Origin: Symsagittifera roscoffensis
Taxonomy: Eukaryota > Xenacoelomorpha > Acoela > Convolutidae
DNA length: 64,000 bases
Direction of reading: 5' to 3'
Assembly: GCF_963678635.1 (NCBI RefSeq)
Contig: NC_087064.1
Location: 80,823,526-80,887,525 of the forward strand
Both the position numbers and the translations under genes were made by a program. Positions 49,048 to 60,499 of this stretch are shown in pieces. How positions within the stretch are numbered: the stretch's first letter is position 1; the number at the start of each line of letters is the position of its first letter. A model generated the notes under the pieces. The model was not told the origin of the DNA. It saw only the letters and a list, made by a program, of their open reading frames with translations, and ran no database searches.

Positions 49048-49930
49048 CAGTTCTGGAACAAAAAATCGTACTAATACATGTATACACCAAAATTTTGCTA
49101 TATCGAGAAAGAGCCTAATATAACAGTTCTAGAACTAAAAATCGTACTAACACATGTATAGGTTAAATTTTTGATATATCAACGAAGATCATAAAATAAC
49201 ACTTCTAGAACTAAAAATCGTACAAACACATGTATACACCAAAATTTTACTATATTGACAAAGGGCCTGAAATAACAGTTCGTGAGCTAAAAATCGTACG
49301 AACACATGTATACACCAAAATTTTGCTATATTGGCAAAGATCATGAAATAACAGTTCGAGAGCTAAAAATCGTACTAACACATGTATACGTCAAATTTTT
49401 GCTATATTGACAAAGATCATGGAACAACAGTTCTAGAGCTAAAAATCGTACTAACACATGTATACACCAAAATTTTGCTATATTGACAAAGATCATGGAA
49501 TAACAGTTCGAGAACTAAAAATGGTACTAACACATGTATACAATAAAATTTTGATATATTGACAAAGATCATGAAATAACAGTTCGAGAACTAAAAATCG
49601 TAATAACATGTATACACTAAAATTTTGATATATTGACATAGATCATAAAATAACAGTTCGAGAACTAAAAATGGTACTAACACATGTATACGCTAAATCA
49701 TTGCTATATTGACGAAGAGCCTGAAATAACAATTCTAGAGCTAAAATCGTACTAACACATGTATACACCAATATTTTGCTATATCGACAAAGAGCCTGAA
49801 TAAACGTTGTAGAACTAAAAATCTTACTAACACATATATACACCAAAATTTTGCTATATTGACAAAGAGCCTGAAATATTGACAAAGGACCTGAAATAAC
49901 AATCGTAGAACTAAATGTCGTACTTACGCA
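49045..49930 (+). repeat. 76-bp minisatellite, about 11-12 copies
   Basis: TAACAGTTCTAGAACTAAAA, then ATCGTACTAACACATGTATA, CACCAAAATTTTGCTATATT and GACAAAGATCATGAAA repeat with a 76-bp period (starts at 49045, 49121, 49197 and so on). The copies differ at scattered positions and by short indels. A lone echo (AACTAAAAATCGTACTTACACATA) lies at about 50061. The minus-strand open frame across it (49643-50035) is a by-product; 76 is not a multiple of three. Confidence 0.85.
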
Positions 49931-50373
49931 TTGTAGATCAATTTCTATAGCTATGATAAAATACAAAAGATTGTGTTTGTATGTGTAGCAAAACGCCTCC
50001 TGTCGTTTCAATCGGCCAATCGTATAAATTGGCATGTAGACTCATATGGGTCTCCGGAATAACTAAAAATCGTACTTACACATATACTTACAAGAAAGAG
50101 CTAAAATGAAAAAAAGCTATTAGTCTTATTATATTGAGAAATTGTGAAGCAGTCTCAGAATTGACAGTATTTAGCAGTAAAACAATCCGAAAAACAAATC
50201 CAAAAAACAAAAAAAAATACTTGCAAAGACAAGACACAGATCTGAAAAATGTACCAATGTTGGTATTCATGAACAAAACTTCAATCAAGTAAAGATATCA
50301 GTTAAGTATTCCACGAAATCAAGTTCAAATTCAACCTTCAAAAACCGGCAAGTAATAAAAATGACATAAAACT

Positions 50374-50663
50374 TCAACGTTCAGCGTCAAACTGATTACG
50401 GAACGTCAAATTTAACGGACGCCATTCCATTTCTCAAACGATCCATCGGGTGCAGTGGATCCTCTCAAGATGCTGTGCTTCCAGTCTTTCTGGCAAGCTC
50501 CGAGCATGGTAAAAACGCTACCATGTGGCAACAAAACAGAAACTTCAGAGCGCGTGGTCCCGTTTCTTTTCATTGCAAAGCGTCGGGTGGCTCCAAGGGA
50601 TACGCTGGCAATGGTTGGATAATCAGGAATACCACGTTCGTTGTCAGCGTGAAATCCAACTCC
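50374..50663 (-). pseudogene. AlkB-type 2OG-Fe(II) dioxygenase, catalytic exon with a terminal frameshift
   Basis: After a TATTTTTAG acceptor this exon reads GVGFHADNERG, then IASVSLGATRRFAMKRN, VLLPHGSVFTMLGACQKDWK and HSI. It has the iron ligands of the AlkB fold: H-x-D (codons at 50651-50643) and the distal His of WKHSI (codon 50477-50475). AlkB enzymes oxidatively remove alkyl groups from nucleic-acid bases with 2-oxoglutarate. The frame stops at TAA 50414-50412, right after GVR. In the next frame LTFRNQFDAER-stop follows (to 50374): the expected R-x-N-L-T-F-R 2-oxoglutarate-binding end is present but out of frame by one lost base. The two metal-ligand motifs are intact; the second conserved Arg is cut off. 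Joined in phase 0 to the exon at 50735-51049 by a 71-bp intron. Confidence 0.85.
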
Positions 50664-50734
50664 CTAAAAATACTGATAGGCAAAGTACATTTTCTATGTT
50701 ATCTAGTTGTTATGACGGTATTTTGTGATATTAC

Positions 50735-51049
50735 CTCTTCGAGGGAACAATAAATGTTGATGAGGACACTGTTGAAAGAAACTTTGAGTTCTTTCTCCAA
50801 CAAGGTCTTTAACAACAACAACTGTGGTGACCAAGAGTTGTTGGGCGGGTGGCAAACGCTTCCATATGAGTATGGAACCTCTGAAATCCACTTGACAGAG
50901 CGCCCGTTGACATGTGTCCAAGATTCCTGTTTGTATGATTTGTAAAGCTCTGCAAAGAGGGAATCAGCTATGCTCAAAACAGATTTATTGCAAACGTCAA
51001 GGGAAATTTGAGAGACGCCAAACACTGAAGATGAGCTGATAGTAAACGG
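50735..51049 (-). CDS. AlkB-type dioxygenase, N-terminal half, with linker from SGNH domain
   Basis: An exactly 105-codon exon between a TTTTTGCAG acceptor and a GAAGAG|GTAATA donor, phase 0 at both ends. Its first ~45 residues are a linker without known domain. From SWTHVNGRSVKWISEVPYSY through SWSPQLLLLKTLL to FNSVLINIYCSLEE it matches the nucleotide-recognition and early core region of AlkB homologues, where PxxYG and FNxxLxNxY precede the H-x-D motif. The next exon continues at that point (FNSVLINIY..GVGFHADNE), so the splice is well supported. Composition and the absence of stops contrast with the flanks. Confidence 0.85.
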
Positions 51050-51129
51050 CTGCAAAAATAAAATTATGACTTTTAAGTGCTCAGTGGAATACAACAGAAA
51101 AAAAAATAGAATAGACAAAAAGTATTTAC

Positions 51130-51334
51130 CACGGCAGATGTCAAAAGAGTTAAGGATACTCTCTCACAAATTAATTTTGCCAAATTCAGGCAGCCCATTT
51201 GCGACAAATGAACACCATCGGTAGATAAATGTGTGTAGCGCAATAGTCCAACGGGAATAAATGACCAATCTGAAGACTTGATGGCTGTATCCAACGCGCG
51301 GATTTCACGGTAAAAGTCCTTGCGAACAATTGGA
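51130..51334 (-). CDS. SGNH/GDSL hydrolase C-terminal exon fused upstream of AlkB
   Basis: Acceptor TATTTTTAG, donor GCCGTG|GTAAAT; one base of a split codon plus 68 codons. It reads PIVRKDFYREIRALDTAIKS, then WSFIPVGLLRYTHLSTDGVH and LSQMGCLNLAKLI. T-D-G-V-H-L is block V of SGNH hydrolases, with the catalytic Asp (codon 51219-51217) and His (51210-51208), followed by the usual G-x-x-x-L-A helix. SGNH enzymes are esterases or acyl hydrolases, and an SGNH-type esterase is known from ORF1 of some CR1/L2 retrotransposons. Joined to the next exon by an 80-bp intron in phase 0. Whether the parent is a host gene or a mobile-element ORF cannot be settled here. Confidence 0.75.
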
Positions 51335-51369
51335 CTAAAAATACAATGTAGTTTATTTTTTCTCTAAAC

Positions 51370-51449
51370 TTCATTAAAAAACAGCAATATTAGAATCGCC
51401 AAACAAACAGCAATATTAGAATCGCCAAACAAAACAGTGGACGTCATTT
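51370..51449 (-). pseudogene. SGNH hydrolase block I remnant with 26-bp duplication
   Basis: After a run-of-T CAG acceptor the sequence reads (M)TSTVLFGDSNIAV. FGDSN is SGNH block I with the nucleophile Ser (codon about 51420). A 26-bp segment containing GGCGATTCTAATATTGCT is tandemly duplicated (51375-51400 and 51401-51426), which throws the frame into hydrophobic nonsense and a stop. Only ~40 bp separate this from the block V exon, so the ~100 residues carrying blocks II and III are absent. The SGNH part of this copy cannot be functional. Confidence 0.65.
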
Positions 51450-52119
51450 CTGAAAAAAAAATTATATCACCATCATTGTGTTATAGAAACCATTACAATA
51501 AATTTGAACTACGGAAAAAAGTACATTGCAAAAATATATTTGTGAAAACCAATATAAATAATAACATCGCTCTGCTCAGACGTGGGCTATGATAACGAAC
51601 ATTCGCTCAGAAATAAATGCAACAATATTACAGTAATTAAAAATTTGCCAGCGTTTATAAAATAATCAGTCTTGTTAAAAATTAATAAAAAAGGGCGCTT
51701 AACACGTACTTGGCTTTGACAGAATGGTTTGCCAACATTATAATAACAAAAAATGGCGAATATTTCTCAATAGTCAGTATTGAACGCACGTAAAACATTA
51801 ATAACAATCAGATTACAACAACAGCTTCATGAACCTTCATATGCGCAGTTGGAATGTTCCCTTGTAAATTATAGATGTTTCCAGAAGAATGATTCACTTT
51901 TGTTCTCTTACGATATATTGTTGGCAAATGCATTTTGAAACAAGGGAATATCACAAATAAATATGTCTTGTAAAGATAATGTTACATCAACAGTCATGAA
52001 AGTTATAGATAGTGAGCCAAAATTCGTAACCAGTTATGCATTTCCGTTGTTGTCATCATCGCAGAGCACGAGTTAAAAAAATATATATACACAGATATAT
52101 ATACCAGTTGATTGAAACT
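51450..52119. other. No gene recognised
   Basis: Upstream of the SGNH-AlkB gene on its strand. I found no further exon. A stray CAGTCTTGTT of the hairpin-family type occurs near 51668. Confidence 0.4.
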
Positions 52120-52250
52120 ACAGTGTACCTAATACAAGTATACACAGCAGTTGAAATAGAAAAACTGTGTATCTAATACAAGTATACACAGATCAGTTGA
52201 ATGAAACTACAGTGTACCTAATACAAGTATACACAGCAGTTGAAATACAA
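52120..52250 (+). repeat. ~45-bp minisatellite, three copies
   Basis: GTACCTAATACAAGTATACACAG at 52125, a GTATCT variant at 52169 and GTACCT again at 52214. First and third copies share their flank (GAAACTACAGT), so the true period may be an 89-bp A-B pair. Confidence 0.65.
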
Positions 52251-52524
52251 AAGCAAATTTGAAAGTTAATTACCGGACAGATTTAACTATAGATAAATCT
52301 TTAAAATAAATAATTTAAAATCATTTTTGATGTAGCTGCAACCCAAAAGCAAGTGGACAAATCTCGTTGGCAGCGTTCCCTGTAAATCGTTGTACGCTAA
52401 TTGGTGATATACAGATCTTTCTGAAAATATCCTAAACAGAACAATAAATTGAAAATCATTTTTTGCTTTTAACTACATAGCTAAGAAGTAAAACATCAAA
52501 TTTCACAATCAAACAACAAAGACG

Positions 52525-53087
52525 ATAACTAAATAAATAAATAAATGAACGAACAAACCAACAAATGAACGAACAAACCAAAAATAAATAAACATAAATA
52601 AACAAATGAATAAATAAATACATACATGAATAATAAATAAAAGAAAAACTAAATGAAAGAAAATAATTAAATAAATATAGCAATAAATATCAACGAATAA
52701 ACAAAACACACCTGATAAATAAATAAACAATAAAAAAATAAATCAATACATAAATAAAAAAACACATACATAAATGAATACATAAATAAATAAATATATA
52801 AATAAATAAAAGCAAAAGTGAAATGTACAAATAATTAAATAGACATGAAAAAATATATATGAACAAATAACCAAACAAACAGACCCATAATATGAATAAA
52901 TGAAAATAAATAAATGAAATAAATACACATACATAAATAATAAAAGCAAAACTAAATGAAAGAAAGAATAATTAAATAAATATAGAATTAAATATCAACA
53001 AATAAACAAAACACACCTGATAAATAAATAAGCAATAAAAAAATAAATCATTACATAAATAAATAAATAAATACATAAATAAATACA

Positions 53088-53118
<31 letters not shown>

Positions 53119-53430
53119 AAGCAAAAGTGAAATGTACAAATAATTAAATAGACATGAAAAAATATATATGAACAAATAACCAAACAAACAGACCCATAAT
53201 ATAAATAAATGAAAATAAATGAATTAAATAAATACACACGCAGAAATAATAAAAGCAAAACTAAATGAAAGAAAGAATAATTAAATAAATAAACAAAACA
53301 CGTGATAAAAACAAACAAAAATGAATATGTACATACATAAATTATAAATAAATATAAGCAAACTAAACATAATTAAATAAATAGAAGAACAGATAATTAA
53401 ATAAATAAAGATGAACAAATAAAGAAACAA
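52525..53430 (+). repeat. AAAT microsatellite-like tract with ~310-bp higher-order repeat
   Basis: (AAAT)n dominates, interspersed with AAAC and short variants. A segment including GCAAAAGTGAAATGTACAAA and AACCAAACAAACAGACCCAT occurs at about 52809 and again at 53118. Its neighbour AAACTAAATGAAAGAAA recurs near 52647, 52950 and 53260, giving a period near 310 bp. The hydrophobic minus-strand frames here (Phe/Ile/Tyr/Leu-rich) are translation artefacts of the microsatellite. Confidence 0.85.
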
Positions 53431-53830
53431 ACATACGCAATCACGTGACATAGCGCGATATAGTCCAGCCCACATGATAATTGATAACTGTGGACGTTAT
53501 TTGTCGACACTTGACAACAGACAACATTAAAAAAAAAACCCGTTACACGATACCATAACACCTTGACTAAAGTCTTCGGTGTAAAAACACCTAGTTCGCT
53601 GCACTCGTCTACAACTTGAACAAGATTGGCAGCTCATTCGACGCACTTCGACTTATCCAAAAACTCGACCATGGAAAAATAGGAGCCTTGCTTCGTGAAT
53701 AGTTGTTTTTTAAACGTTTTTAAGTAGAAAAAAATTATTTGTCAGTAAAGGCAAGGACAAAAATTAGTTTGTTGTCAGCCGAAGAAAACCAATTGAACAA
53801 GAACAGACACTTGCCAGATTCAACTAAAAG

Positions 53831-54049
53831 ATGTCATCGACTTATTGCTTCCGCAATACTTGCATCAACACGACAGGGCAACCTCTAGACTACATTGCTA
53901 CATTGAAACTAAACTCAAGTCTCTACTACTGCAGCAACTACTGTGTAGCTAATGGAAATTGCAACCCTAGCAGGCAAATTTTGCCAAAATCACCAATTTA
54001 CAGAAATCAGACTGCAAGTAGTACCGAGGAAGTACTTTCCAGCTTATGA
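53831..54049 (+). CDS. Possible small cysteine-rich protein
   Basis: ATG after CTAAAAG, 72 codons, stop TGA. The first half has five cysteines: CFRNTC, YYCSNYC and NGNC. Two N-x-S/T sites (NTT, NSS) suggest a secreted domain, yet there is no hydrophobic signal at the start, so it would be an internal exon or a false frame. The rest is Ser/Pro/Gln-rich. It lies at the edge of the BEL-derived repeats, and I saw no second copy of it. No family recognised. Confidence 0.3.
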   Translation: MSSTYCFRNTCINTTGQPLDYIATLKLNSSLYYCSNYCVANGNCNPSRQILPKSPIYRNQTASSTEEVLSSL

Positions 54050-55717
54050 TATCTATCTCACCAACATTTGTTTTTAATTATATCAGGCCGGTCATAAAAG
54101 CACAAGTAACTTCGTTTCTCTTGTTTTCACATATTTTTTTAGATGAAAAGTTGTCCATTTACCACTGGAACCCTTCCTATTTTTTTAGGGACCTCAACCG
54201 AATAATTTAGTTCCAGATAACCCTTCACAACACAGGCAATTATCAAAGCACTGGCACTTCAATCCGTCGAAATAGATTTGCATAGGAACGAGTACCTTCA
54301 CTCAACATCTTCACACAAAGACGTACCGGGAACCGTGTTCGAAACAAAAGCAGCCCTACAACAAGATGAACCTGCAACATACTCGATGTTAGTTTGTTCA
54401 TGAGACCGATTGATAACCACCTACACTCACCAAAAACCAAAAACTGTTCAACATCAAGTGCCAGTAAAAACTATCAGTCTTCCGCGAACACTTTTGAAAT
54501 GGTAACAAATATAACGAGATAGCATTCAAATTCATACCTTCAGAGGAAGCTTCCTTGAGATGAAGATCAGCAGTCGCTTACGAGATAATCGAATACGGGA
54601 AAACCAACTGGAAACTCATTCTGTAATAGAAAAGAGCAAGTTAGCTCCAAAAAAAGCAACCATCGCTTCATTTGATCCCAGTATCACTAGTGGTTTCAGA
54701 AATACGCTTTTTCCCCAATCAAACTTAATACAAATTGTGCTAATTGTTCAGCATCGTCATCTGCAAAAACAGTCAACATCCGGCATGCCTCGATAGACGA
54801 TAATCAAGATAACTACAAACAACATCAATAATGTCGCCTCGGTGTGCATCAGAACAGCATTATTTATTTCTTTCAAGTTTTGCAATCATTAGTTTCTCAT
54901 CGTGGATCTAATTTTTGCTCAACATCGCCGCAATGTTAAAACTCTATACAAACCCAATACCATCATTGCAATGGACGACCGACTAAAGTTTCAACGACAA
55001 ACACCGATCTCAAAAAAGCTTTCAATTGCCAAAAGAAAAGAACGTGCGCGGATTTATATAATCATCACAGCTCCGCGACGTTTTTACAGGGAACTAATCA
55101 GACAATCAAGGAAAAACTAGTATTAGGAAAAGAAAAAATACTTTGATTTTCCAGTAGACTTGAGTTTGCACCATCATTGCAAATAGAATCAAGTCAACTG
55201 CTGAACTTAGCAGCAAACAACTCGTGCAAAAAAACTGCATCAACAGCACGCGCACTAATAATTCATGAAACCAGGTCAAAATTCCGTCACACTATTCGTG
55301 CATCTGCGATACCACGTCGCTGAGACAAGTCAAAATCTTTGATCAACTGCTTATAACTGCCTTCTTGGTCGAAAAAACAAAGCAGGCAACCTCTCTTCTG
55401 GCCTGTTATGGCACAATTGCAGCTAAAATGATAACAAATTAAAACCTTTTTTTGCTAATTTTTAAATACTAGAGTAAAAAGTTTTTTTGGCCCCGTCTAC
55501 ATTAAAAAATTACAAAAAATCAGAGTGACTTATTTCAAAAACTGTCCAGACTTGACCGTTGACTCATTAGTCCGTACAAAAAATTTGCTTAAAACAAAAG
55601 CAAATCTCAAAAGCTTCACCATTGGCCACGGGTAAACGTTTCTTGAGAACTCCAGAGAAAAGAATTGACAGAAAACTATTGATACCGGAACCTGCTTCTT
55701 CAAGCAGTAAAAATATC

Positions 55718-56060
55718 TAACAGTTTTTTATTCCACCATTTGGTCCTCATCAGTTTGGCGAGGCTTGGGAACGCGTGGTTCAGATTTTCTTGAAAAGCAA
55801 ACCTCATCAAAATTGTATCAAGAAAACTCACAGGTTCAGACAGTTTCAACTTAAAACGAAAAAATTCTGGGTTCGAGAATCTTAGCAATTCTAGCGAATT
55901 ACTCAAAAAACGGCGAACTACTGGCCTCATATCTTTTTATTCTTTCATAGATCCTTCAGCAGCCTTCCACCTGTAGTATTTGACAACGGCATGCCACTGA
56001 CAAACAACGAATGAGCAAAAAAACAATTAGCACGTTTAACAATCCCGCCAGGGCGCTTCT
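55718..56060 (+). pseudogene. BEL/Pao-like integrase fragment (old copy)
   Basis: Frame from 55718 reads FFIPPFGPHQFGEAWERVVQ and IFLK, clearly the PP-x-GPH-x-GG-x-WERLV block of BEL/Pao integrase with only two departures. It is then eroded, ending FDNGMPLTNNE and ARLTIPPGRFL (55970-56060), which occupy the place of the LN-x-RPLT and LTPNHFLL blocks. It is the best anchor for the identity of the 53.6-61 kb repeats. Confidence 0.6.
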
Positions 56061-56161
56061 TAAAATGTACTATATATATGTCATCAGTCGCTCATGTGAG
56101 TGCTTGATGGCAACCAGAAAATCACCTCGTAACACATTCTAAAAGAAACAGGAGCGAAGAA

Positions 56162-56225
56162 GCTCCAAGCAAGCAGCTGAGTGCTCCAAGCAAGCAGCTG
56201 AGTGCTCCAATCAAGCAGCTGAGTG
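56162..56225 (+). repeat. 21-bp tandem repeat, three copies
   Basis: GCTCCAAGCAAGCAGCTGAG(T) three times with one substitution in the last. On the minus strand it encodes a seven-residue STQLLAW repeat within an open frame (56084-56458), probably incidental. Confidence 0.8.
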
Positions 56226-59200
56226 GTCCTACCAGCTCCTAAGTTGCAGCTCAAAGACGTAACGATTGGATTTGAACTAATTATATTTGCAAAAAAACTT
56301 CTAAATAACCTTGATCCTGATTCACACATTGGAAGGGCAATTTTAATGTTATTTGCTGGGTTAAATCGAAGAAACAAAAACATTTCTGACACTTGAAAAT
56401 TATCTGTTGGTTCCGACATATTTCGTTTTTTGCCGCTTTCTGAAAACAAATGGTACAAAGCTTCAAAAATCTGATTTTAGAAGGAGAAATAATTTTTTCT
56501 ACTTTGACAATGCTTATCAAAAATAAAAAAATTTTATTTGCTTTTTAGATAAACTGAATAAACTGCTCGGTTGTTCCGAACAATATTCCGGAAACAGATG
56601 TTCAACACTTGCGAAATTGATCAGGAAAGCAAAAATATACAACACGCTCCCCAAGCAATTTCCAATCTTCAACGCTTCACAATTTTCAACTTTCAACAAA
56701 AAAAATCACAAATTAGTCAGCAATCCTATCGTTTTGGGAATCCAATAGTTGAAGTAACAGGGATCAGATCAGTTCAATTTAACAGTAAAACAATCACTAT
56801 TACGAATGACCTCAATTGATGCTAAACCGCATCTTTTCCACAACTGGTTTAATTTGTTTGATGCAATTGTTGATAGCAATACAAAAATTATTGGTACACG
56901 AGGAAAAACCTACCAACAAACTGCTGTGAAGGGTAAATTGAAGAGCGCATTACAGGTTACTCTTGCAAGTCAGCTTTCTATAAACCACAAGCACAATATC
57001 ATGTTTTATCACATTGTGGGCATTTCATTCACTGTCTTCAACGCGAAGCGAAAATCAACTTAATTGAAACATAGCAGACGTGCTTGTTCCAAGTTTTCTG
57101 AAAAAAACGGTAAAAATTTTCAAAAGTTTTAGCTGCAAAGGAGGTATAAATTTTCTAACATGATAAAAATTGCCACAATTAAAAACCTAATTGCCATTTA
57201 AATTGAATGAAAAGACTGTTTGGAACGATATCCAAGAAAATGATGTTCAACACTTATAAAACTGATTATAAGTGCTAAAATGGGCCTCACAAAATTAGGC
57301 CTCACAAGCGACTTTTGTTCTTCATCACGGCAGAACCTTCAAGTTTCAACATCAACAGTCCTATCGTTTTTGGAGTTGGTAACAACTCAATGGCAAGTAA
57401 AATCTCCAGTACCAGACTCCAACAGCATCACTATGGTGTGAGCATAATAGCAGCCTTCTTCAGTTTTGAATTTTCGCATCAATCGTTTCTTAGTGTGGAA
57501 CAAACCTATGTTTAATATCAAGGCAACTTTGAGTTTTTACAAAAAGTTATGTTATCGCGGACAAACGACCAATATTCGATCGACAAAATTTAACCTGAAC
57601 AACGACATTCAGCTAGCAAAAAACGCTAACGGGATGATTTGTGTAAAGGTTATGATCAAGCAAACTAAAGCGTAGGGTTGCAATGCCTTAACTACTCCGC
57701 AACCACCCAATGTCACTGGGTTTGGACGAGCAGTCCAACGGCAATCTCGATTTTTGAAATCATTTCACAGCAAGCACCTTTAATTCTCCACAGTAACAAA
57801 ATTTCTTCAGTCTTGTCAGCAGATACATTCACTCGATTATCTTTCATTTGGAAACTCGCTGAGCCAGCAGCAGCTATCTATTGAACAAATCAACTCTGAT
57901 ACACAACAATAATTTTACAGGCTTCATCACCTTCCCAAAAACCAGTTTGAAAACTACCTCCACTCGAAAAAAGTTATTTTAGAGTTATCGTCTCATCCGG
58001 TTCAAATTTCAAAGTGCAATCAGCAGGGTATACAACATCATAGACCGAAATCTTAAGCCGAAGTGTATTTTGACATGAAGAAAAACGATAGATGATATTC
58101 CAGAACACTTCAAAGGTATTGGACATTTGAATCAAAACTCATCGATTTAAACTCGAATACCGAGAAAAAAGACAAACCACAGATTTAACAATTAGATATC
58201 CCTTGACGCAAAGTTCATCGGCGTTTCCGCTTCAAAATGTTTTGCAAACTATGTTAGTCATTTTGGTGCAAGTTCTGAGGCAACCAATGCTCTTTTTGTT
58301 TCAAGTCTCCCTAGTAGTAATGCAAATACCCCTTTTCCTCATTTAAGTATTTTTAGTTTTAATCATGAAATGCAGTCATGTCCAGCTCGACAGACAATAA
58401 TCTACAGCCTGTCGTCCAATTTTCAACATAGTTGCACCGAAGCAATTGTAACAGAAAAAAAACAGAGCTAATTAGTAAAACTCACCAATCAAAAAGTTCA
58501 CCAATCGTCAAAACAATTTGTCCAGCCGACCTATTATGACGACAACTCTTCACAAGCGATACTGTCAGAGTGTATAAAAAAACCAGCAGACTTCAGTAAC
58601 CAATGAACAACTTCACCAATGGTCAAAGTAACAGAGATAAATTTGACTTCAAAAATGTAGTTGAACTGCCACCATTACAAATGAACTCACTTAATCCTAA
58701 TCTGCCGTTTTTCTAAAACTGATTCAATTGTTTCAATGCTATTGTTGATTTCAATACAAACATAAAGGGTAAACACCGTATATACTACCAGTAAAATTCT
58801 ATGAAGGGTAAGGAGTTAGAGCACATTTCAGGCTACCCTTGCAACTCAGTCTTCTATAAAACATCCCGACTAGAAGATCTACATTTAAGTTTTGACAATT
58901 CAATATATAGCTCAAATGCGTATATTAAACAAATAAAAAGATCGCCGACATTTTTTAGTTTTTATGCCTTCTTTTTCAAACAAATGGCGAAACTTTCAAA
59001 AATCTGATTTTCAGAGCATATTTATTTTTCCCCTTGACAGTGCTTGTTAAAGACCAAACCCGATTTATTCTATAAATAGAAGGTTCGAGTAGAATGTTTG
59101 GAACGAAATACAAGGAATAGGTGTTCAACGATTTAACAAATAAAAAATGATCGGAAATGCATGCAAAATTTTCGACATGCTCCGAAACTAATTTCTATCC

Positions 59201-60499
59201 TTTAACAAGGCAAAATGTTCAAATTTTAACAACAAAGCCATACCGCTTCGATCCTCCAACAACGTGTATTGAAGCTATCCTCACGAACACATAAGCCAAG
59301 AGTGATCTCAACCCTCCTGATCATGGCACTGAAAAGGTAAGACCAGCAGACGTGGGTTAAAAAAGGTGAAAAGCCTCGTCGTCTGAGGATTCTCAAACAT
59401 CTCACTGGCCCCTGTACCAGATTTCAACATCATTACTACGGTTGCCTTGGTGTGTACGTCACGACAACTCTTTTCAATTCCTCAGGTCCTTGATATCAAT
59501 TGCTCTTCTTCATGGATAAAAATTTTGTTCACCTTCACCTGTATGTTCAGTTTTCGCACAAAAACAAAATGAAAATCATTGTAGACAAACATTTAAGATG
59601 GCAAGCATCGACTAGAGAAAGACAGTCAACTATTAAAGCTCTGAACATCATATCATCAAAGCAGTGAAAAAAGAATTCTTTAATAAAATTTACTGAGAAT
59701 CTTTCAATTTGGTGAAGAAAAAAAAACAAAAGCAACAGCATCAACAGTAATTGACAAGCTGTTCGATAAACCGCTCATCACTTTTTTGTGTTGATGGTTT
59801 AAAGCAGACAACCTCCAATCATTCATGTTATCATTGCTGCTGATACAATAACTCGAAGAAAATCGTTTTTTTTTCCAAACACCATAAATTTTTTGGCCCA
59901 TTCTGCATCAAAAATAAAACAGAAATGGGAAAATAAAAAGGTTTCTTCTATCTATCAAGCAGCTAGAGAAAACACTGTCACAAACTGTCCAATCTGACCT
60001 TAGATTTTTTGATCAAGGTAATAATTCGGTTTACAGCTAGACGAGAAATCCCCAAAACACTTACCAGAGGCAACGAAAAAACGTTTTGTGGAGCCTCCTA
60101 AGAAAAAAACAAGACCCTTTAAAATGATTGATGCTAGAGCTTACTAATTCAAGGTACAACAACACATTCGATAGATTTTTAATCAACCATTAGCCCATCA
60201 TTTTGTTGGCATTTGAGAACCCTCGCTTCAGATTTACAATAGACCAATCCTCATTTTTAATGAACAACGGAAACTTACTTTTAATAGTTTTCAGAAACGT
60301 CTAACTTTAAAACGAAACTATACTGTATTTCAGACCCTTGACAATTTTTAAAGACAATCCGCCAGAAAATGACAAACCGATGAAAAGAAATCAATTGCTA
60401 ATGATTGTCGGCCATTCAACCAAATTCTACTAAAAGTTTTCATCGACAGCATGCCACTGAACAACAGTGATTGGACCAAAGTTCAGCAGGGTATAAACC

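Noticed and set aside
49643-50035. 130-codon minus-strand frame with internal repeats
   Set aside because: Runs through the 76-bp minisatellite and changes frame with each repeat; not a protein repeat.
50475-50945. Plus-strand frames of 63-92 codons over the AlkB exons
   Set aside because: Shadows of the minus-strand AlkB coding sequence.
52456-53475. Membrane-like minus-strand frames rich in Phe, Tyr, Ile and Leu
   Set aside because: Direct translation of the AAAT microsatellite.
56084-56458. 124-codon minus-strand frame with STQLLAW repeats
   Set aside because: It is antisense to BEL-derived repeat sequence; the heptads come from a 21-bp tandem repeat.
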